60,055 nt of DNA, from NCBI GenBank assembly GCA_937957685.1, contig CALGAO010000016.1, positions 1 to 60,055 on the forward strand, read 5' to 3'. Position numbers and translations under genes: made by a program. Under the pieces are notes generated by a model. The model was not told the DNA's origin. It saw nothing but the letters and a program-made list of their open reading frames with translations, and did no database searches. The stretch is from an uncultured Paenibacillaceae bacterium. Lineage in GTDB: Bacteria > Bacillota > Bacilli > Paenibacillales > DA-C8. Positions 1-8,900 of the stretch are shown here, piece after piece; the first letter of the stretch is position 1, and every line of letters begins with the position of its first letter.

Positions 1-138
1 GCTGTAAGCCGAAAAAATCGGCTTACAGCGGAAAAAGAAGCGGCCGGTGATGCTGTAAGCCGAAAAAATCGGCTTACAGCGGAAAAAGAAGCGGCCGGTG
101 ATGCTGTAAGCCGAAAAAATCGGCTTACGGTAGAAAAG
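1..138. repeat. Tandem 51-bp repeat, each unit with a perfect hairpin
   Basis: Two full 51-bp units (1-51, 52-102) and a partial third (from 103) run to the window edge, so more copies may lie upstream. Each unit opens with a perfect 12-bp inverted repeat (GCTGTAAGCCGA / TCGGCTTACAGC) around a five-A loop, followed by an A-rich GAAAAAGAAGCGGCCGG linker. The third copy decays at its right arm (cggcttacggtag) and ends about 20 bp before the larB start. No ORF uses it. It could be a run of RNA hairpins in the larB leader or a REP-like element. Confidence 0.9.
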
Positions 139-157
139 TAATGAACGGAGAACGGAC

Positions 158-850
158 ATGAGCTTTGAAGATCTCGGATTCAGCAAGGTGGATATAGGCC
201 GTGAAGCGCGCACCGGCGCGCCGGAAGTGATCTTCGGCATGGGCAAGACGGCCGAGCAGGCCAAGGCGATCTTCGCCAGCCTCATGGCCAACCACGGAAG
301 AGCGCTCGTTACGCGGGCAGATACGCATATGGCGGAAGCCATATGCAACGCTTTTCCGGCGGCAATCTATAATCCTGTATCGCGCATCATCCGTTGCGGA
401 GAACCTCCCAGGCGTTATCCCGGGGTGGTTGCCGTGCTCAGCGGCGGCACGTCGGATATCCCCGTAGCGGAGGAGGCGGCTGAGACAGCGGAATGGCTGG
501 GCTGCACCGTGGACCGCATCTATGATGTAGGCGTGGCTGGCATTGATCGTCTGCTCGCCCAGCGTGAACGAATCCGCCAGGCGAACGTGGTGATCGCCGT
601 TGCCGGTATGGAAGGAGCATTGCCCAGCGTGGTTGGCGGCATGGTGCGCCGTCCGGTGATCGCGGTACCGACCTCGGTCGGATACGGCGCTAACCTGCAG
701 GGCGTAACACCGCTTCTTGCCATGCTGACCTCATGCGCGGCAGGCGTGACGGTGGTCAACATCGACAACGGCTTCGGAGCCGGCTACTACGCAGCGTCGA
801 TCCAACAGCTCGTATGGGAGGCACATCATGGCGAAAACGTTATATCTTGA
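158..850 (+). CDS. larB: LarB, pyridinium-3,5-biscarboxylic acid mononucleotide synthase
   Basis: LarB carries out the first step of nickel-pincer nucleotide (NPN) cofactor synthesis: it carboxylates the pyridinium ring of nicotinic acid adenine dinucleotide and hydrolyses the phosphoanhydride. The 230-residue protein matches the family: an N-terminal LarB-specific part, then a PurE-like fold from about residue 90 (VLSGGTSDIPVAEEAA) and the family-typical NIDNGFGAGY near the C-terminus (about 200-210). The ATG follows GGAGaacggac. The 3' end overlaps larC by 23 bp, so the two are translationally coupled. Neither larA (lactate racemase or relative) nor larE is inside the window, so the enzyme that uses the cofactor is unknown here. 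Confidence 0.93.
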   Translation: MSFEDLGFSKVDIGREARTGAPEVIFGMGKTAEQAKAIFASLMANHGRALVTRADTHMAEAICNAFPAAIYNPVSRIIRCGEPPRRYPGVVAVLSGGTSDIPVAEEAAETAEWLGCTVDRIYDVGVAGIDRLLAQRERIRQANVVIAVAGMEGALPSVVGGMVRRPVIAVPTSVGYGANLQGVTPLLAMLTSCAAGVTVVNIDNGFGAGYYAASIQQLVWEAHHGENVIS

Positions 851-2462
851 TTGCTTCTCCGGCATCGCCGGAGACATGACGCTGGCAGCCCTGATCGATC
901 TCGGGGCGGATCCCGAGTACATCGCAGGCGAGCTGAAGAAGCTGCCGATCGATCCGTTTGAGATGGAGGTTGTGCCGGTCGTCAAGCGGGGAATCTCGGC
1001 CAAGTATCTGAAGCTGACCATTCACCGGCAAGATCAGCACGTGCATGATGATGCGCATCACCATGCGCATGGACATCATCATGCGGAAGATCATCATGAC
1101 CATCACCATGGACATCTACATGCGGATGGCCATCATGACCATACGCATGGGCATCATCATGCGGATGGCCATCATGACCATCATCATGGACATCATCATG
1201 CGGAAGATCATCATGACCATCACCATGGACATCTACACGCGGATGGCCATCAAGACCATACGCATGGGCATCATCATGCGGATAGCCATCATCACCATGG
1301 GCATCATCATGCGGATGGCCATCATCACCATGGGCATCATCATGCGGATGGCCATCAAGACCATCATCATGGACATCATCATGCGGAAGATCATCATGAC
1401 CATCACCATGGGCATCATCATGCGGATGGCCATCATCACCAAGCGCATGGGCATCATCACGCGGACGGCCATCATGACCACGAGCATCGCCAAGCCTCAA
1501 CCATCATCGCCATGATCAGAGGCAGCGAGCTTCCGCCTCGCGTGATCGAGCGAAGCGTCGCGATCTTCCAGGCGATCGCCGAAGCGGAGGGCAAGATCCA
1601 CGGGATGCCGCCGGAGCAGGTGCACTTCCATGAGGTCGGCGCGATGGATTCGATCATCGATATCATCGGCGTATGCCTGGCTCTGGAACATCTCGGCATC
1701 GACAGGATCATCGCTTCTCCGGTGGCTGTTGGCCACGGGCGGATGAGGATGGCGCATGGTCTGTATCCGATCCCTGCGCCGGCTACGCTCGAGCTCCTGC
1801 GGGGCATCCCGCTGTCAGGCCTGAATGCCGAAGGGGAGCTGACGACGCCAACCGGCGCGGGCATCCTGCGCGCTCTGGCCAGCGGCTTTGGCCCGTTGCC
1901 CGCGATGCAGGTTGAACGCATCGGTTACGGGGCCGGGTTCAAGGACTTCGCGCATCCGAACGTCCTTCGTGCGATCCTGCTCAAAGAAGCTGGAGAGTAC
2001 CAGGCCGCTTCTGTCCATGGGGAGCAGGAGATGGAGGAGACGATCATCGTCCTTGAGGCGCAGCTGGACGACACCAGCGGAGAGGCGCTCGGTTATGCGA
2101 TGGAGCAGCTGTTTGCCACAGGAGCGCTGGATGTCTATTATACGCCTGTATATATGAAGAAAAATCGCCCGGGCACGCTCGTCACCGTGCTGGTCCGGCA
2201 CGACCAGGCGGACGCATGCGAAGCGGTGCTGTTCACGGAGACCTCGACCTTCGGCGTCAGGCGAAGCGTATGGTCGCGCCGGGCGCTTGGCCGCAGATGG
2301 GTGGAGGTGGAGACGCCTTACGGCAGGATTCGGCTCAAGCAAGCGTTAAGGGAAGGAGCCGTCATCCGCTCGTCGCCGGAATATGATGACGTGGCAGCCG
2401 CAGCCCGCAAGCACGGCGTTCCATTCCACATCGTCTACGGAGAGGCCAGGAAACAGGGTTAA
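828..2462 (+). CDS. larC: LarC, nickel insertion protein with a giant His-rich insert
   Basis: LarC is the CTP-dependent cyclometallase that inserts nickel into the pincer nucleotide. The N-terminus (LYLDCFSGIAGDMTLAALID, residues 5-24) and the C-terminal half are family-typical. The gene is one uninterrupted frame, unlike the frameshifted larC1/larC2 of Lactobacillus plantarum. Residues 71-220 form a low-complexity block with about 84 histidines in 150 residues, built from HHHADGHHDH-like units; this makes the protein about 544 aa, well over the usual size of roughly 400. LarC proteins often have a short His-rich segment here, but this length is extreme. Inference: a nickel store or chaperone. 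The ATG is inside larB with GGGAGG 7 nt upstream. Nearly identical long repeat units suggest recent expansion. Confidence 0.93.
   Translation: MAKTLYLDCFSGIAGDMTLAALIDLGADPEYIAGELKKLPIDPFEMEVVPVVKRGISAKYLKLTIHRQDQHVHDDAHHHAHGHHHAEDHHDHHHGHLHADGHHDHTHGHHHADGHHDHHHGHHHAEDHHDHHHGHLHADGHQDHTHGHHHADSHHHHGHHHADGHHHHGHHHADGHQDHHHGHHHAEDHHDHHHGHHHADGHHHQAHGHHHADGHHDHEHRQASTIIAMIRGSELPPRVIERSVAIFQAIAEAEGKIHGMPPEQVHFHEVGAMDSIIDIIGVCLALEHLGIDRIIASPVAVGHGRMRMAHGLYPIPAPATLELLRGIPLSGLNAEGELTTPTGAGILRALASGFGPLPAMQVERIGYGAGFKDFAHPNVLRAILLKEAGEYQAASVHGEQEMEETIIVLEAQLDDTSGEALGYAMEQLFATGALDVYYTPVYMKKNRPGTLVTVLVRHDQADACEAVLFTETSTFGVRRSVWSRRALGRRWVEVETPYGRIRLKQALREGAVIRSSPEYDDVAAAARKHGVPFHIVYGEARKQG
1038..1487 (+). 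repeat. In-frame minisatellite coding the LarC His tract
   Basis: The stretch is made of variants of catcatcatgcggatggccat-type units, with codons almost always CAT for His. A higher-order copy of about 117 bp (39 codons) is evident: the block starting at 1080 (catgcggaagatc) recurs at 1197 and its start recurs again at 1380. All six frames are open or nearly so, which gives long spurious ORFs on both strands. Confidence 0.9.
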
Positions 2463-2594
2463 CTGGAGAACGCATCATGCTCAAGTTCTCCGCAGTTGCG
2501 GTGGGCCATCTGAGTGCGGGCAGCAATCTGTTGACCAGCCAGGATGGCCTGTTTCTGTTTGCCTCCTGCATCTCTTCCAGTCCACATCGTCTGT

Positions 2595-2754
2595 GAGGAA
2601 GCCAGGAAGCGGGTATAACTGGTTTGCGAGCAGGCCAGGAAAAGCAGGGATAGCTGTTCCGCGATCAGGCCGGGATACAGGGTAAAAGGATTGCGAGGAG
2701 GCCAGAAAGCAGGGATAACGGGTCTGCGTTCAGCCCAGGATACATGGATAACAG
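2595..2754 (+). repeat. Degenerate 33-nt tandem repeat derived from the larC 3' end
   Basis: Five diverged copies of a unit like gaggccaggaaagcagggat + aac.gg lie at 2595-2622, 2628-2656, 2663-2689, 2695-2722 and 2728-2754, spaced 32-35 nt. The last codons and stop of larC (2440-2466) are a sixth copy. The first copy also retains the preceding tccacatcgtct of larC (2422-2434 versus 2580-2592), so the array looks like duplicated and decayed larC 3' sequence. The 2463-2955 gap contains no gene I can support. Confidence 0.75.
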
Positions 2755-2908
2755 ATGAACGTCTTCGGCCACATTCTCCACCGTACCTGACAGCCCGACC
2801 ATGGCCTGGCTAAGATAGTTTAACCTGTGAGATCCTGCATCCGACCCTTCCCGTGACATCCTCCCAACAGCCCACCTGATCGCCGGGCCATTCAAGACTT
2901 TGGACGAG

Positions 2909-2937
2909 TTACCCCCATTATTTATACATGCTATAAT
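2909..2937 (+). promoter_or_regulatory. Probable sigma-A promoter with extended -10
   Basis: TATAAT at 2932-2937 is preceded by TG at the extended -10 position (TGCTATAAT). A weak -35 (TTACCC, 2909-2914) is 17 bp upstream. Transcription would start near 2944, only about 12 nt before the first ATG (2956) but 60 nt before the GTG at 3004. Confidence 0.6.
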
Positions 2938-3003
2938 GAAATTGTCACAGGCATAATGTCGCGATATTCAGTCGAAAGTCGGGGGATAAAGGGGGCTTGG
3001 CGG

Positions 3004-5289
3004 GTGAAATATTGGCACATCTACAAATGGTTGCTGGTCGCCGCACTTGGTGTTGTGGTTCTCGTCGGTTCAATCGCCTGGTTCAATATGACCATCTATG
3101 ACCTCCCCCGCATCCGGTCAGCAAGCGGTTGTACCTGCGGCGGCATCGTGCTGGAGGATGAAGTCAAGGCCGCAACCAGCATATACAGCGGGCGCGTCAC
3201 ACGCATATCGCGCAATCTGAACGGCACCTATCGCGTCATCGTTCAGCCGGAGCATACCCTCAAGGGAGCCGAGATTATCGTCAGATCCATTCAATATACG
3301 GTCGACGAACGATGTCCGTATCCCTTCCAGAAGGATCAGCGATATACGTTCATCATGAAGAATGCCGCGCTCGGAGGAACGCTGAACCAATGCAGCACGG
3401 TGATCAGTCTGGCGGATATCGAGACCATGGACGGCATCAGCCGGCTCCTGAACCTCGACCCTTCCGAGATGGATCTATGGCGAAACCGGGAAGCTGAGGA
3501 CGGCGGCAATCACACAACCGATGGACTGACCGCGAGCGGCGCCGAGCTGATCTATCATTCCCTGAAGACGCGGCCTGGGAGCATCCGGGTCGAGGAGGAA
3601 GGCTACAAAACCTGGCTCTACGACAGCGCGGAGCAGCTTTTCTTCTATTCGCCCTCCGCGAAGATCAGCTTCTTCGTCCCTCTCGACCGTTCGATCACGG
3701 CGGATGATTTTGAGAGGTTTGCGGAAGGCATCTCGGTCATTCGCATGGCTGACGGGAGAAGGATTCCCTTCGCGCTTGGCGAGGTGAGCGTCGATGTCAA
3801 GGAACTGCCGATCGTCATCAAGCTGTTCGATGCCCCGCAGTCTGACATCATCGTCCGTTTCGCCTCACCGGATCAGGAGGACATCCTGGAGGTGCTGGTC
3901 AGGTATGTGGAGCCGTTCACCTACACCGTCTTCTCCCGCACCGATCCCGCGCTGGAAGAGTACGCGGAGCTGTTGCGGCAAGGCTATCAGGCAACCTATT
4001 ATGTCCTGAACGGCGAAACCTACCAGATGACGATGCGATTCAACCATCCGGTTGATCGCACCAGCCTCTATGAGAAATTGAACGAGCACCTGCGGACCAA
4101 TCCGCTGGTTGCCTGGTCGTTGCAATGGACCAACGATCAGGAGGCCAGGTTGTCGCTGGTGTTCGATGATGACATGCTGGAACCGGTCAGCTTCTCGCTC
4201 AATGGCATCCAGACCGAAGAGGGATACAGACTGGTCACACGCGAAAGATTCGTCATCCAGCCAACCGAACCCGAACGCTTCAGCGCCATTGATCTGGAGA
4301 CCAATACGAAGGAAGCCTATTTCACAACGATTACCAGGTATGACCTGATCGACGTCTCACCTCAGGGCAGCTACGTCCTGACCGGTCTTGCGGGAAGCGA
4401 CGGCACCTACAGCGTGTACTTGTACCAGCTCAGGGATCGCTTCGGCAACATGATCCGGTCCTTCGGGATGAACGAGATCCACGATCCGGTATGGATCGAG
4501 GACGATCTGCTCGCATATGCGACGGATCGTGCGCTGATGGCGTATCGCGTCTCCCGCGATGAGCTGACGACGGTCTGGGAGACGCCATATGCCCGTCCTG
4601 ACGAGCGGATCGTATCCCTCAGCCATTCACCGACAGCAGGCAAGCTGGCGATTGGAGTGGGGTACACGACCAATGACGGAAGTTCTATCTATGATCTTTA
4701 TGTTCTCGATGATCTGACGGATCAGGAACCGCTTGTCCTCGAATCCTTCGGCACCCACGAATGTGTGGAGGGCGGATGCACCGCGCAGAGCATCTATTTT
4801 GCCAGCAGCCGGCACATCGTGTACACGAGATATGAGCCGATACCCGGCAACGACGGTTATATGCCGGTTCTCTATGTGACCGATCTGGAGGATCTGACCG
4901 CGAAGCGAGTCGTGCTGACGTCAACCCATGCTTCTGGCGAGTATTCCATGCACCCGCTGCGCGACGGCAGGATCCTGCTCATCACCGGCATTCACAATGA
5001 ACAGGACGAGGATGGGCCGATCAGGGAAAGATGGGCATTGTACCATCCGGTATCGGACACGTACCACATCCTGTTCGACGCCTATCTGGGACTCTTCTCC
5101 GACAATCATTGGCTGAAGCATGTGGTCCCCGGACAGGACGGCAAGCTGCTCATCAGCATCCATGATCGCGGCTGGTACATCCTCGATCCCGACGAACGCA
5201 CCATCTCCCTGTACCCGGCTCTCAGCAAGCACGTCGACGTGATCGATGTGGAGATGAACCGCATCTGGCTGCTTGAGACCCTGGGCTGA
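3004..5289 (+). CDS. Membrane-anchored protein, NTR/TIMP-like N-domain and beta-rich C-terminal part
   Basis: I do not recognise a named family for the whole protein (761 aa from this start). Residues about 8-28 form one transmembrane helix (WLLVAALGVVVLVGSIAWF), so the rest is probably outside the cell. Just after it comes a CxC motif (C43, C45), then ADVV-like text (AATSIYSGRVTRI), a KGaEI strand and two further cysteines (C104, C130): the pattern of a netrin/TIMP-like domain, which is an inference from the cysteine layout. The last 350 residues alternate short strands with D-G turns and resemble a TolB/WD-type propeller. GTG 3004 is chosen because an A/G-rich SD (aaaggggg) precedes it; the upstream in-frame ATG 2956 has no SD. 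It stands alone between larC and the convergent fad operon. Confidence 0.75.
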   Translation: MKYWHIYKWLLVAALGVVVLVGSIAWFNMTIYDLPRIRSASGCTCGGIVLEDEVKAATSIYSGRVTRISRNLNGTYRVIVQPEHTLKGAEIIVRSIQYTVDERCPYPFQKDQRYTFIMKNAALGGTLNQCSTVISLADIETMDGISRLLNLDPSEMDLWRNREAEDGGNHTTDGLTASGAELIYHSLKTRPGSIRVEEEGYKTWLYDSAEQLFFYSPSAKISFFVPLDRSITADDFERFAEGISVIRMADGRRIPFALGEVSVDVKELPIVIKLFDAPQSDIIVRFASPDQEDILEVLVRYVEPFTYTVFSRTDPALEEYAELLRQGYQATYYVLNGETYQMTMRFNHPVDRTSLYEKLNEHLRTNPLVAWSLQWTNDQEARLSLVFDDDMLEPVSFSLNGIQTEEGYRLVTRERFVIQPTEPERFSAIDLETNTKEAYFTTITRYDLIDVSPQGSYVLTGLAGSDGTYSVYLYQLRDRFGNMIRSFGMNEIHDPVWIEDDLLAYATDRALMAYRVSRDELTTVWETPYARPDERIVSLSHSPTAGKLAIGVGYTTNDGSSIYDLYVLDDLTDQEPLVLESFGTHECVEGGCTAQSIYFASSRHIVYTRYEPIPGNDGYMPVLYVTDLEDLTAKRVVLTSTHASGEYSMHPLRDGRILLITGIHNEQDEDGPIRERWALYHPVSDTYHILFDAYLGLFSDNHWLKHVVPGQDGKLLISIHDRGWYILDPDERTISLYPALSKHVDVIDVEMNRIWLLETLG

Positions 5290-5297
5290 ATGATGAC

Positions 5298-5348
5298 AAA
5301 AGGAAGATACCGGCTGAAGCGGTCACTTCGCGCCGGCATCTTCCTTTT
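5298..5348. terminator. Bidirectional intrinsic terminator
   Basis: A 16-bp stem with one mismatch (AAAAGGAAGATACCGG at 5298-5313, CCGGCATCTTCCTTTT at 5333-5348) ends in T runs on both strands. Its right arm lies inside the last codons of the minus-strand acyl-CoA synthetase gene. It serves the two convergent genes. Confidence 0.8.
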
Positions 5349-6999
5349 GCTCTTCCAGCAGCTTGCGACGGAGCACCTTGCCGATGATGGATTTGGGAAG
5401 CGTGTCGCGGAACTCATAGGACCGCGGCACCTTGAACTTCGCCAGTCTCGCCCGACACCATTCATCCAGCTCCTGCACCGTGGCGCTGGCTCCCTGCTTT
5501 AACACAACATAAGCCTTGACGGTCTCGCCGCGATATTCGTCCGGCACTCCAACCACTGCCGCTTCCTGGACAGCGGGGTGCTCGTAGAGCACTTCTTCTA
5601 TCTCGCGCGGATAAATGTTGAATCCGCTGGCGATGATGATGTCCTTCTTGCGGTCAACGATGTAGAAAAAACCATCCTCATCCATCCTCGCCATATCCCC
5701 GGTATAGAGCCAGCCATCGCGCAAGGTCTGCGCGGTCTCCTCCGGCTTGTTCCAGTAGCCGAGCATCACCTGCGGACCGGATACGATCAGTTCGCCGATC
5801 TCGCCGGGAGGCAGCTCCTCGCCGCTCTCCGGATCCACGACCTTGGCGTCCGTATCCGGGATCGGGATGCCGATGGAACCGGTCTTGCGCTTGCCCCACA
5901 GATTGTTGACATGGGTGACGGGGGAGGCCTCGGTCAAGCCGTAGCCTTCAATCAGCTTCCCGCCCGTCAATTGCTCGAATTGTGACTGAACCTCTCCGGG
6001 CAGCGGTGCGGCGCCGCTGACACATGCCTTGATGGTAGACAGGTCATAGCGGGAAAGATGGGGATGATGGATGATCGCGTTGTACATCGTCGGGACGCCT
6101 GGGAAGATCGTCAGCTCGTGCTTATGAATGAGCTTCAGGATATCATGGATCTGGAATTTCGGCAGAAGGTAAAGGGCGCCTGCGGTGGCGATCGACAGAT
6201 TCATCAGCACGGTCATGCCGAAAACATGAAAGAAGGGGAGAGCGGCCAGATAGCGTTCGGTCGCTTTCTCCTTGCATTGCAGCCACAGACTGCACTGGAT
6301 CGTATTGGCGACCAGGTTGTAATGCGTCAGCATGCAGCCCTTCGGCGTGCCCGTCGTCCCTCCGGTGTATTGCAACAGCGCGAGATCGCGCTCGGCGTCC
6401 ACCTCGCAGAGGAGAGGAACGCTGCTTGCGCGCTCCAGCAACTCCTTCATCCTCAGCACGCCCGGTCCGTAAGTGACGCTGAGGTCGCTGCCGTCTCTGC
6501 GCGCCAGGATCGGATAAAGCAGATTTTTCGGAAAGGGCAGATAGTCCTGAATGGAGGTTACGATGATATATTTGAGTGACGTGTTCGCCTTGACATTCGC
6601 CACTCGCCTGAACATCAGATCCAGGGTGACGATGGCGACGGCTCCTGAGTCAGTCATCTGCTGCTCGATCTCACGTTCGACATAAAGCGGGTTCGTCTGC
6701 ACGACGATAGCCCCGATCATCAGAACTCCGTAATAAGCGATGATGGCTTGCGGGCAATTCGGCAGCATGATCGCCACCCGGTCGCCCTTGCCGATGCCCA
6801 TGCCGCGCAGCGCATTCGCGAAACGGATCGCGGCATCGCAGAGTTCCCGGTAGGTGAGTGTCTTCCCGAAGAAGTAAACGGCCGTCTGCTCCGGGTACTC
6901 CGTTGCCGCCTCCATCAGCAGCTTCGCCAGATTCAGCCTCGGGTAGGGATAGGTAGCCGGCACTCCTTCGGAGTAATGCTCTAACCATCGTTTGTGCAT
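5323..6999 (-). CDS. Long-chain acyl-CoA synthetase (AMP-forming)
   Basis: The enzyme activates free fatty acids to acyl-CoA with ATP, feeding the beta-oxidation enzymes encoded just upstream. The 558-residue protein is a complete ANL-superfamily adenylate-forming enzyme: the P-loop YTGGTTGTPKG is at 211-221, GYGLTEASP follows, then the YTGDMA and DRKKDIIIASGFNIYPREIE core motifs and a C-terminal catalytic-lysine region (LPKSIIGKVLRR). The ATG has AGGAGG 8 nt upstream. It is the last gene of a four-gene minus-strand operon (fadN-fadA-fadE-this), 73 bp after fadE. The symbol could be lcfA or fadD; sequence alone does not decide the chain length. Confidence 0.93.
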   Translation of the reverse strand: MHKRWLEHYSEGVPATYPYPRLNLAKLLMEAATEYPEQTAVYFFGKTLTYRELCDAAIRFANALRGMGIGKGDRVAIMLPNCPQAIIAYYGVLMIGAIVVQTNPLYVEREIEQQMTDSGAVAIVTLDLMFRRVANVKANTSLKYIIVTSIQDYLPFPKNLLYPILARRDGSDLSVTYGPGVLRMKELLERASSVPLLCEVDAERDLALLQYTGGTTGTPKGCMLTHYNLVANTIQCSLWLQCKEKATERYLAALPFFHVFGMTVLMNLSIATAGALYLLPKFQIHDILKLIHKHELTIFPGVPTMYNAIIHHPHLSRYDLSTIKACVSGAAPLPGEVQSQFEQLTGGKLIEGYGLTEASPVTHVNNLWGKRKTGSIGIPIPDTDAKVVDPESGEELPPGEIGELIVSGPQVMLGYWNKPEETAQTLRDGWLYTGDMARMDEDGFFYIVDRKKDIIIASGFNIYPREIEEVLYEHPAVQEAAVVGVPDEYRGETVKAYVVLKQGASATVQELDEWCRARLAKFKVPRSYEFRDTLPKSIIGKVLRRKLLEEQKEDAGAK

Positions 7000-7072
7000 G
7001 ATTTCATCCTCCTGTTGTCCTTCAGGTCATGAGCTCTTCTCCAATCCTGTTCGCCGGTATCCGCCCAGACCC

Positions 7073-8854
7073 TCAGACCACATAGCCTTCCGTCCGGAGC
7101 ACCTGCCCGGCGATCCTGCGCTTCCTGGCGATCAGGTCGATGGGGTTGTGACGGGTCAGCTTCCGGAGCACCGACAGCTGCGTGCGCAGCTCATCCCCGC
7201 TCGCGAGGGAGGCCAGGACACGTCTTGCGAGCTGTTCGATCTGTGAGAACGCTTCGCGGACGTACACCTCCGCCATCGTTTCAGCCAGCGCGGCGCGTGA
7301 CGGATCGACTCCTTCCCGCAGCTTCTTCGCCCTGAGCAGCGCGCTTTCGCCGGCATAGATGAGGATCATCATATCCGCCAGGTCGGACAGCATCTCCTGT
7401 TCCTGCTCGAGGTTCATCTGATGCTTCTGGACCGCGAGCCCTCCCGTCATCAGGAAGATCTTCTTGGCCATGGACAGGAGATGGGTCTCCTCGCCGAGCG
7501 GCTCCGGGTGTGGGTCAGGCGGCATCATGGTCAGCAGCTCGGACTGCAGAGCCTGCAGCTTCTCGAGCAGCGGCAGCTCGCCCTTCATCGCCCGCTTCAG
7601 GAGCGTGCCCGGGATGAGCAGTCGATTGATCTCGTTCGTGCCTTCGAAGATGCGATTGATGCGGGAGTCGCGGTAGATGCGCTCGATCTTGTAATCCTGG
7701 ATGTAGCCATATCCGCCGTGGATCTGCACGCCTTCATCGGCGACGAAGTCCAGCGCCTCCGAACCGAACACCTTGTTGATCGAGCATTCCAGCGCATACT
7801 CCGAGATCGCCCGGGCTGCGGCCATGCCGGCTTCCGCATCGCCCAGGTCGATCTCGGACAGCCTGGCATCGATCAGGCCGGCTGTTCGGTAGACCATGCT
7901 CTCAAGCGCGTATGTCCGGATGTTCATCTCGGCCAGCTTGCGCTGGATAAGCGGGAAGAAGGAGATCGGCCTGCCGAACTGCTTGCGCACATTGGCGTAG
8001 GAGGCGGCCAGCGAGATCGCTTCCTTGCACGCTCCGAGACAGCCGGCGGCCAGCTTGAACCGGCCGATATTGAGGATGTTGAAGGCGATCAGATGGCCCT
8101 TGCCGACCTCCCAGAGCAGATTGCTCACAGGAACGCGCACGTTGTCCAGGATGAGCGGGCATGTCGATGAGCCCTTGATGCCCATTTTCCGCTCCTCCGG
8201 TCCGATGCTCACCCCTTCCCAGGCGCGTTCGACGATGAAGGTGCTGAACTTGTCACCGTCCACCTTGGCGTAGACGATGAACAGATCGGCGAATCCGGCA
8301 TTGGTGATGAACTGTTTCTGCCCGCTCAGCACATAATGGCCGCCATCCTCCGTCAGCCTCGCCGTTGTCCTGGCGCCAAGCGCATCCGAGCCGGAGGACG
8401 GTTCGGTCAGGCAATAGGCGGCGATCCGTTCGCCGCTCGCCAGCTGCGGCAGATAGCGGCGCTTCTGCTCGGGCGTTCCGAAGTAAACGATCGGCAGCGT
8501 GCCGATGCCGACATGGGCGCCGAGCGACAGGGAGAAGGAGGAACCTCTCGCCAGCTTCTCGCTGATCAGCGTCGTGCTGACCTTATCCAGCCCCAGTCCG
8601 CCATAGGCTTCCGGAACATCCGCGCCGAGCAGGCCGAGTTCACCAGCCCGCCGCAGCAGATCGACCGTCAGGTTGTAGTCGAGCTTCTCCAGCGCATCAT
8701 CGTGCGGCAGGACATCGTGTTCGATAAAATGGGAGGTCGCATCGCCGATCATTCGCTGTTCCTCCGTCAGATCCTCGGGCGTAACGAGCGATCGCCAGTC
8801 CGTGTCCTCGATGATGAAGCTGCCGCCGGGCTTACGGTCTGCCTTCTGTGTCAA
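7073..8854 (-). CDS. fadE: Acyl-CoA dehydrogenase (FadE)
   Basis: The protein is an FAD-dependent dehydrogenase that makes trans-2-enoyl-CoA and passes electrons to EtfAB. The 593-residue chain has the N-terminal helical domain, the YCLTEPSSGSDA FAD/substrate signature (about 150-161), the flavin-binding GGYGYIQDY and RIFEGTNEINRLL segments, and a C-terminal extension of about 170 residues like B. subtilis FadE (YusJ). The start is a TTG (reverse complement of 8852-8854) with GAGGGGG 9 nt upstream. It is 46 bp downstream of fadA in the same operon. Confidence 0.93.
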   Translation of the reverse strand: MTQKADRKPGGSFIIEDTDWRSLVTPEDLTEEQRMIGDATSHFIEHDVLPHDDALEKLDYNLTVDLLRRAGELGLLGADVPEAYGGLGLDKVSTTLISEKLARGSSFSLSLGAHVGIGTLPIVYFGTPEQKRRYLPQLASGERIAAYCLTEPSSGSDALGARTTARLTEDGGHYVLSGQKQFITNAGFADLFIVYAKVDGDKFSTFIVERAWEGVSIGPEERKMGIKGSSTCPLILDNVRVPVSNLLWEVGKGHLIAFNILNIGRFKLAAGCLGACKEAISLAASYANVRKQFGRPISFFPLIQRKLAEMNIRTYALESMVYRTAGLIDARLSEIDLGDAEAGMAAARAISEYALECSINKVFGSEALDFVADEGVQIHGGYGYIQDYKIERIYRDSRINRIFEGTNEINRLLIPGTLLKRAMKGELPLLEKLQALQSELLTMMPPDPHPEPLGEETHLLSMAKKIFLMTGGLAVQKHQMNLEQEQEMLSDLADMMILIYAGESALLRAKKLREGVDPSRAALAETMAEVYVREAFSQIEQLARRVLASLASGDELRTQLSVLRKLTRHNPIDLIARKRRIAGQVLRTEGYVV

Positions 8855-8900
8855 GCTATATTCCCCCTCTTGTTGTGTGATGGATCAGGCCAGGGCCATG

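Noticed and set aside
1..138. CRISPR-like array
   Set aside because: Units are adjacent copies including their linkers, with no unique spacers and no cas genes.
982..1515. Long open frames on both strands across the larC His tract
   Set aside because: They are by-products of the CAT-rich repeat; none has an SD or non-repetitive sequence.
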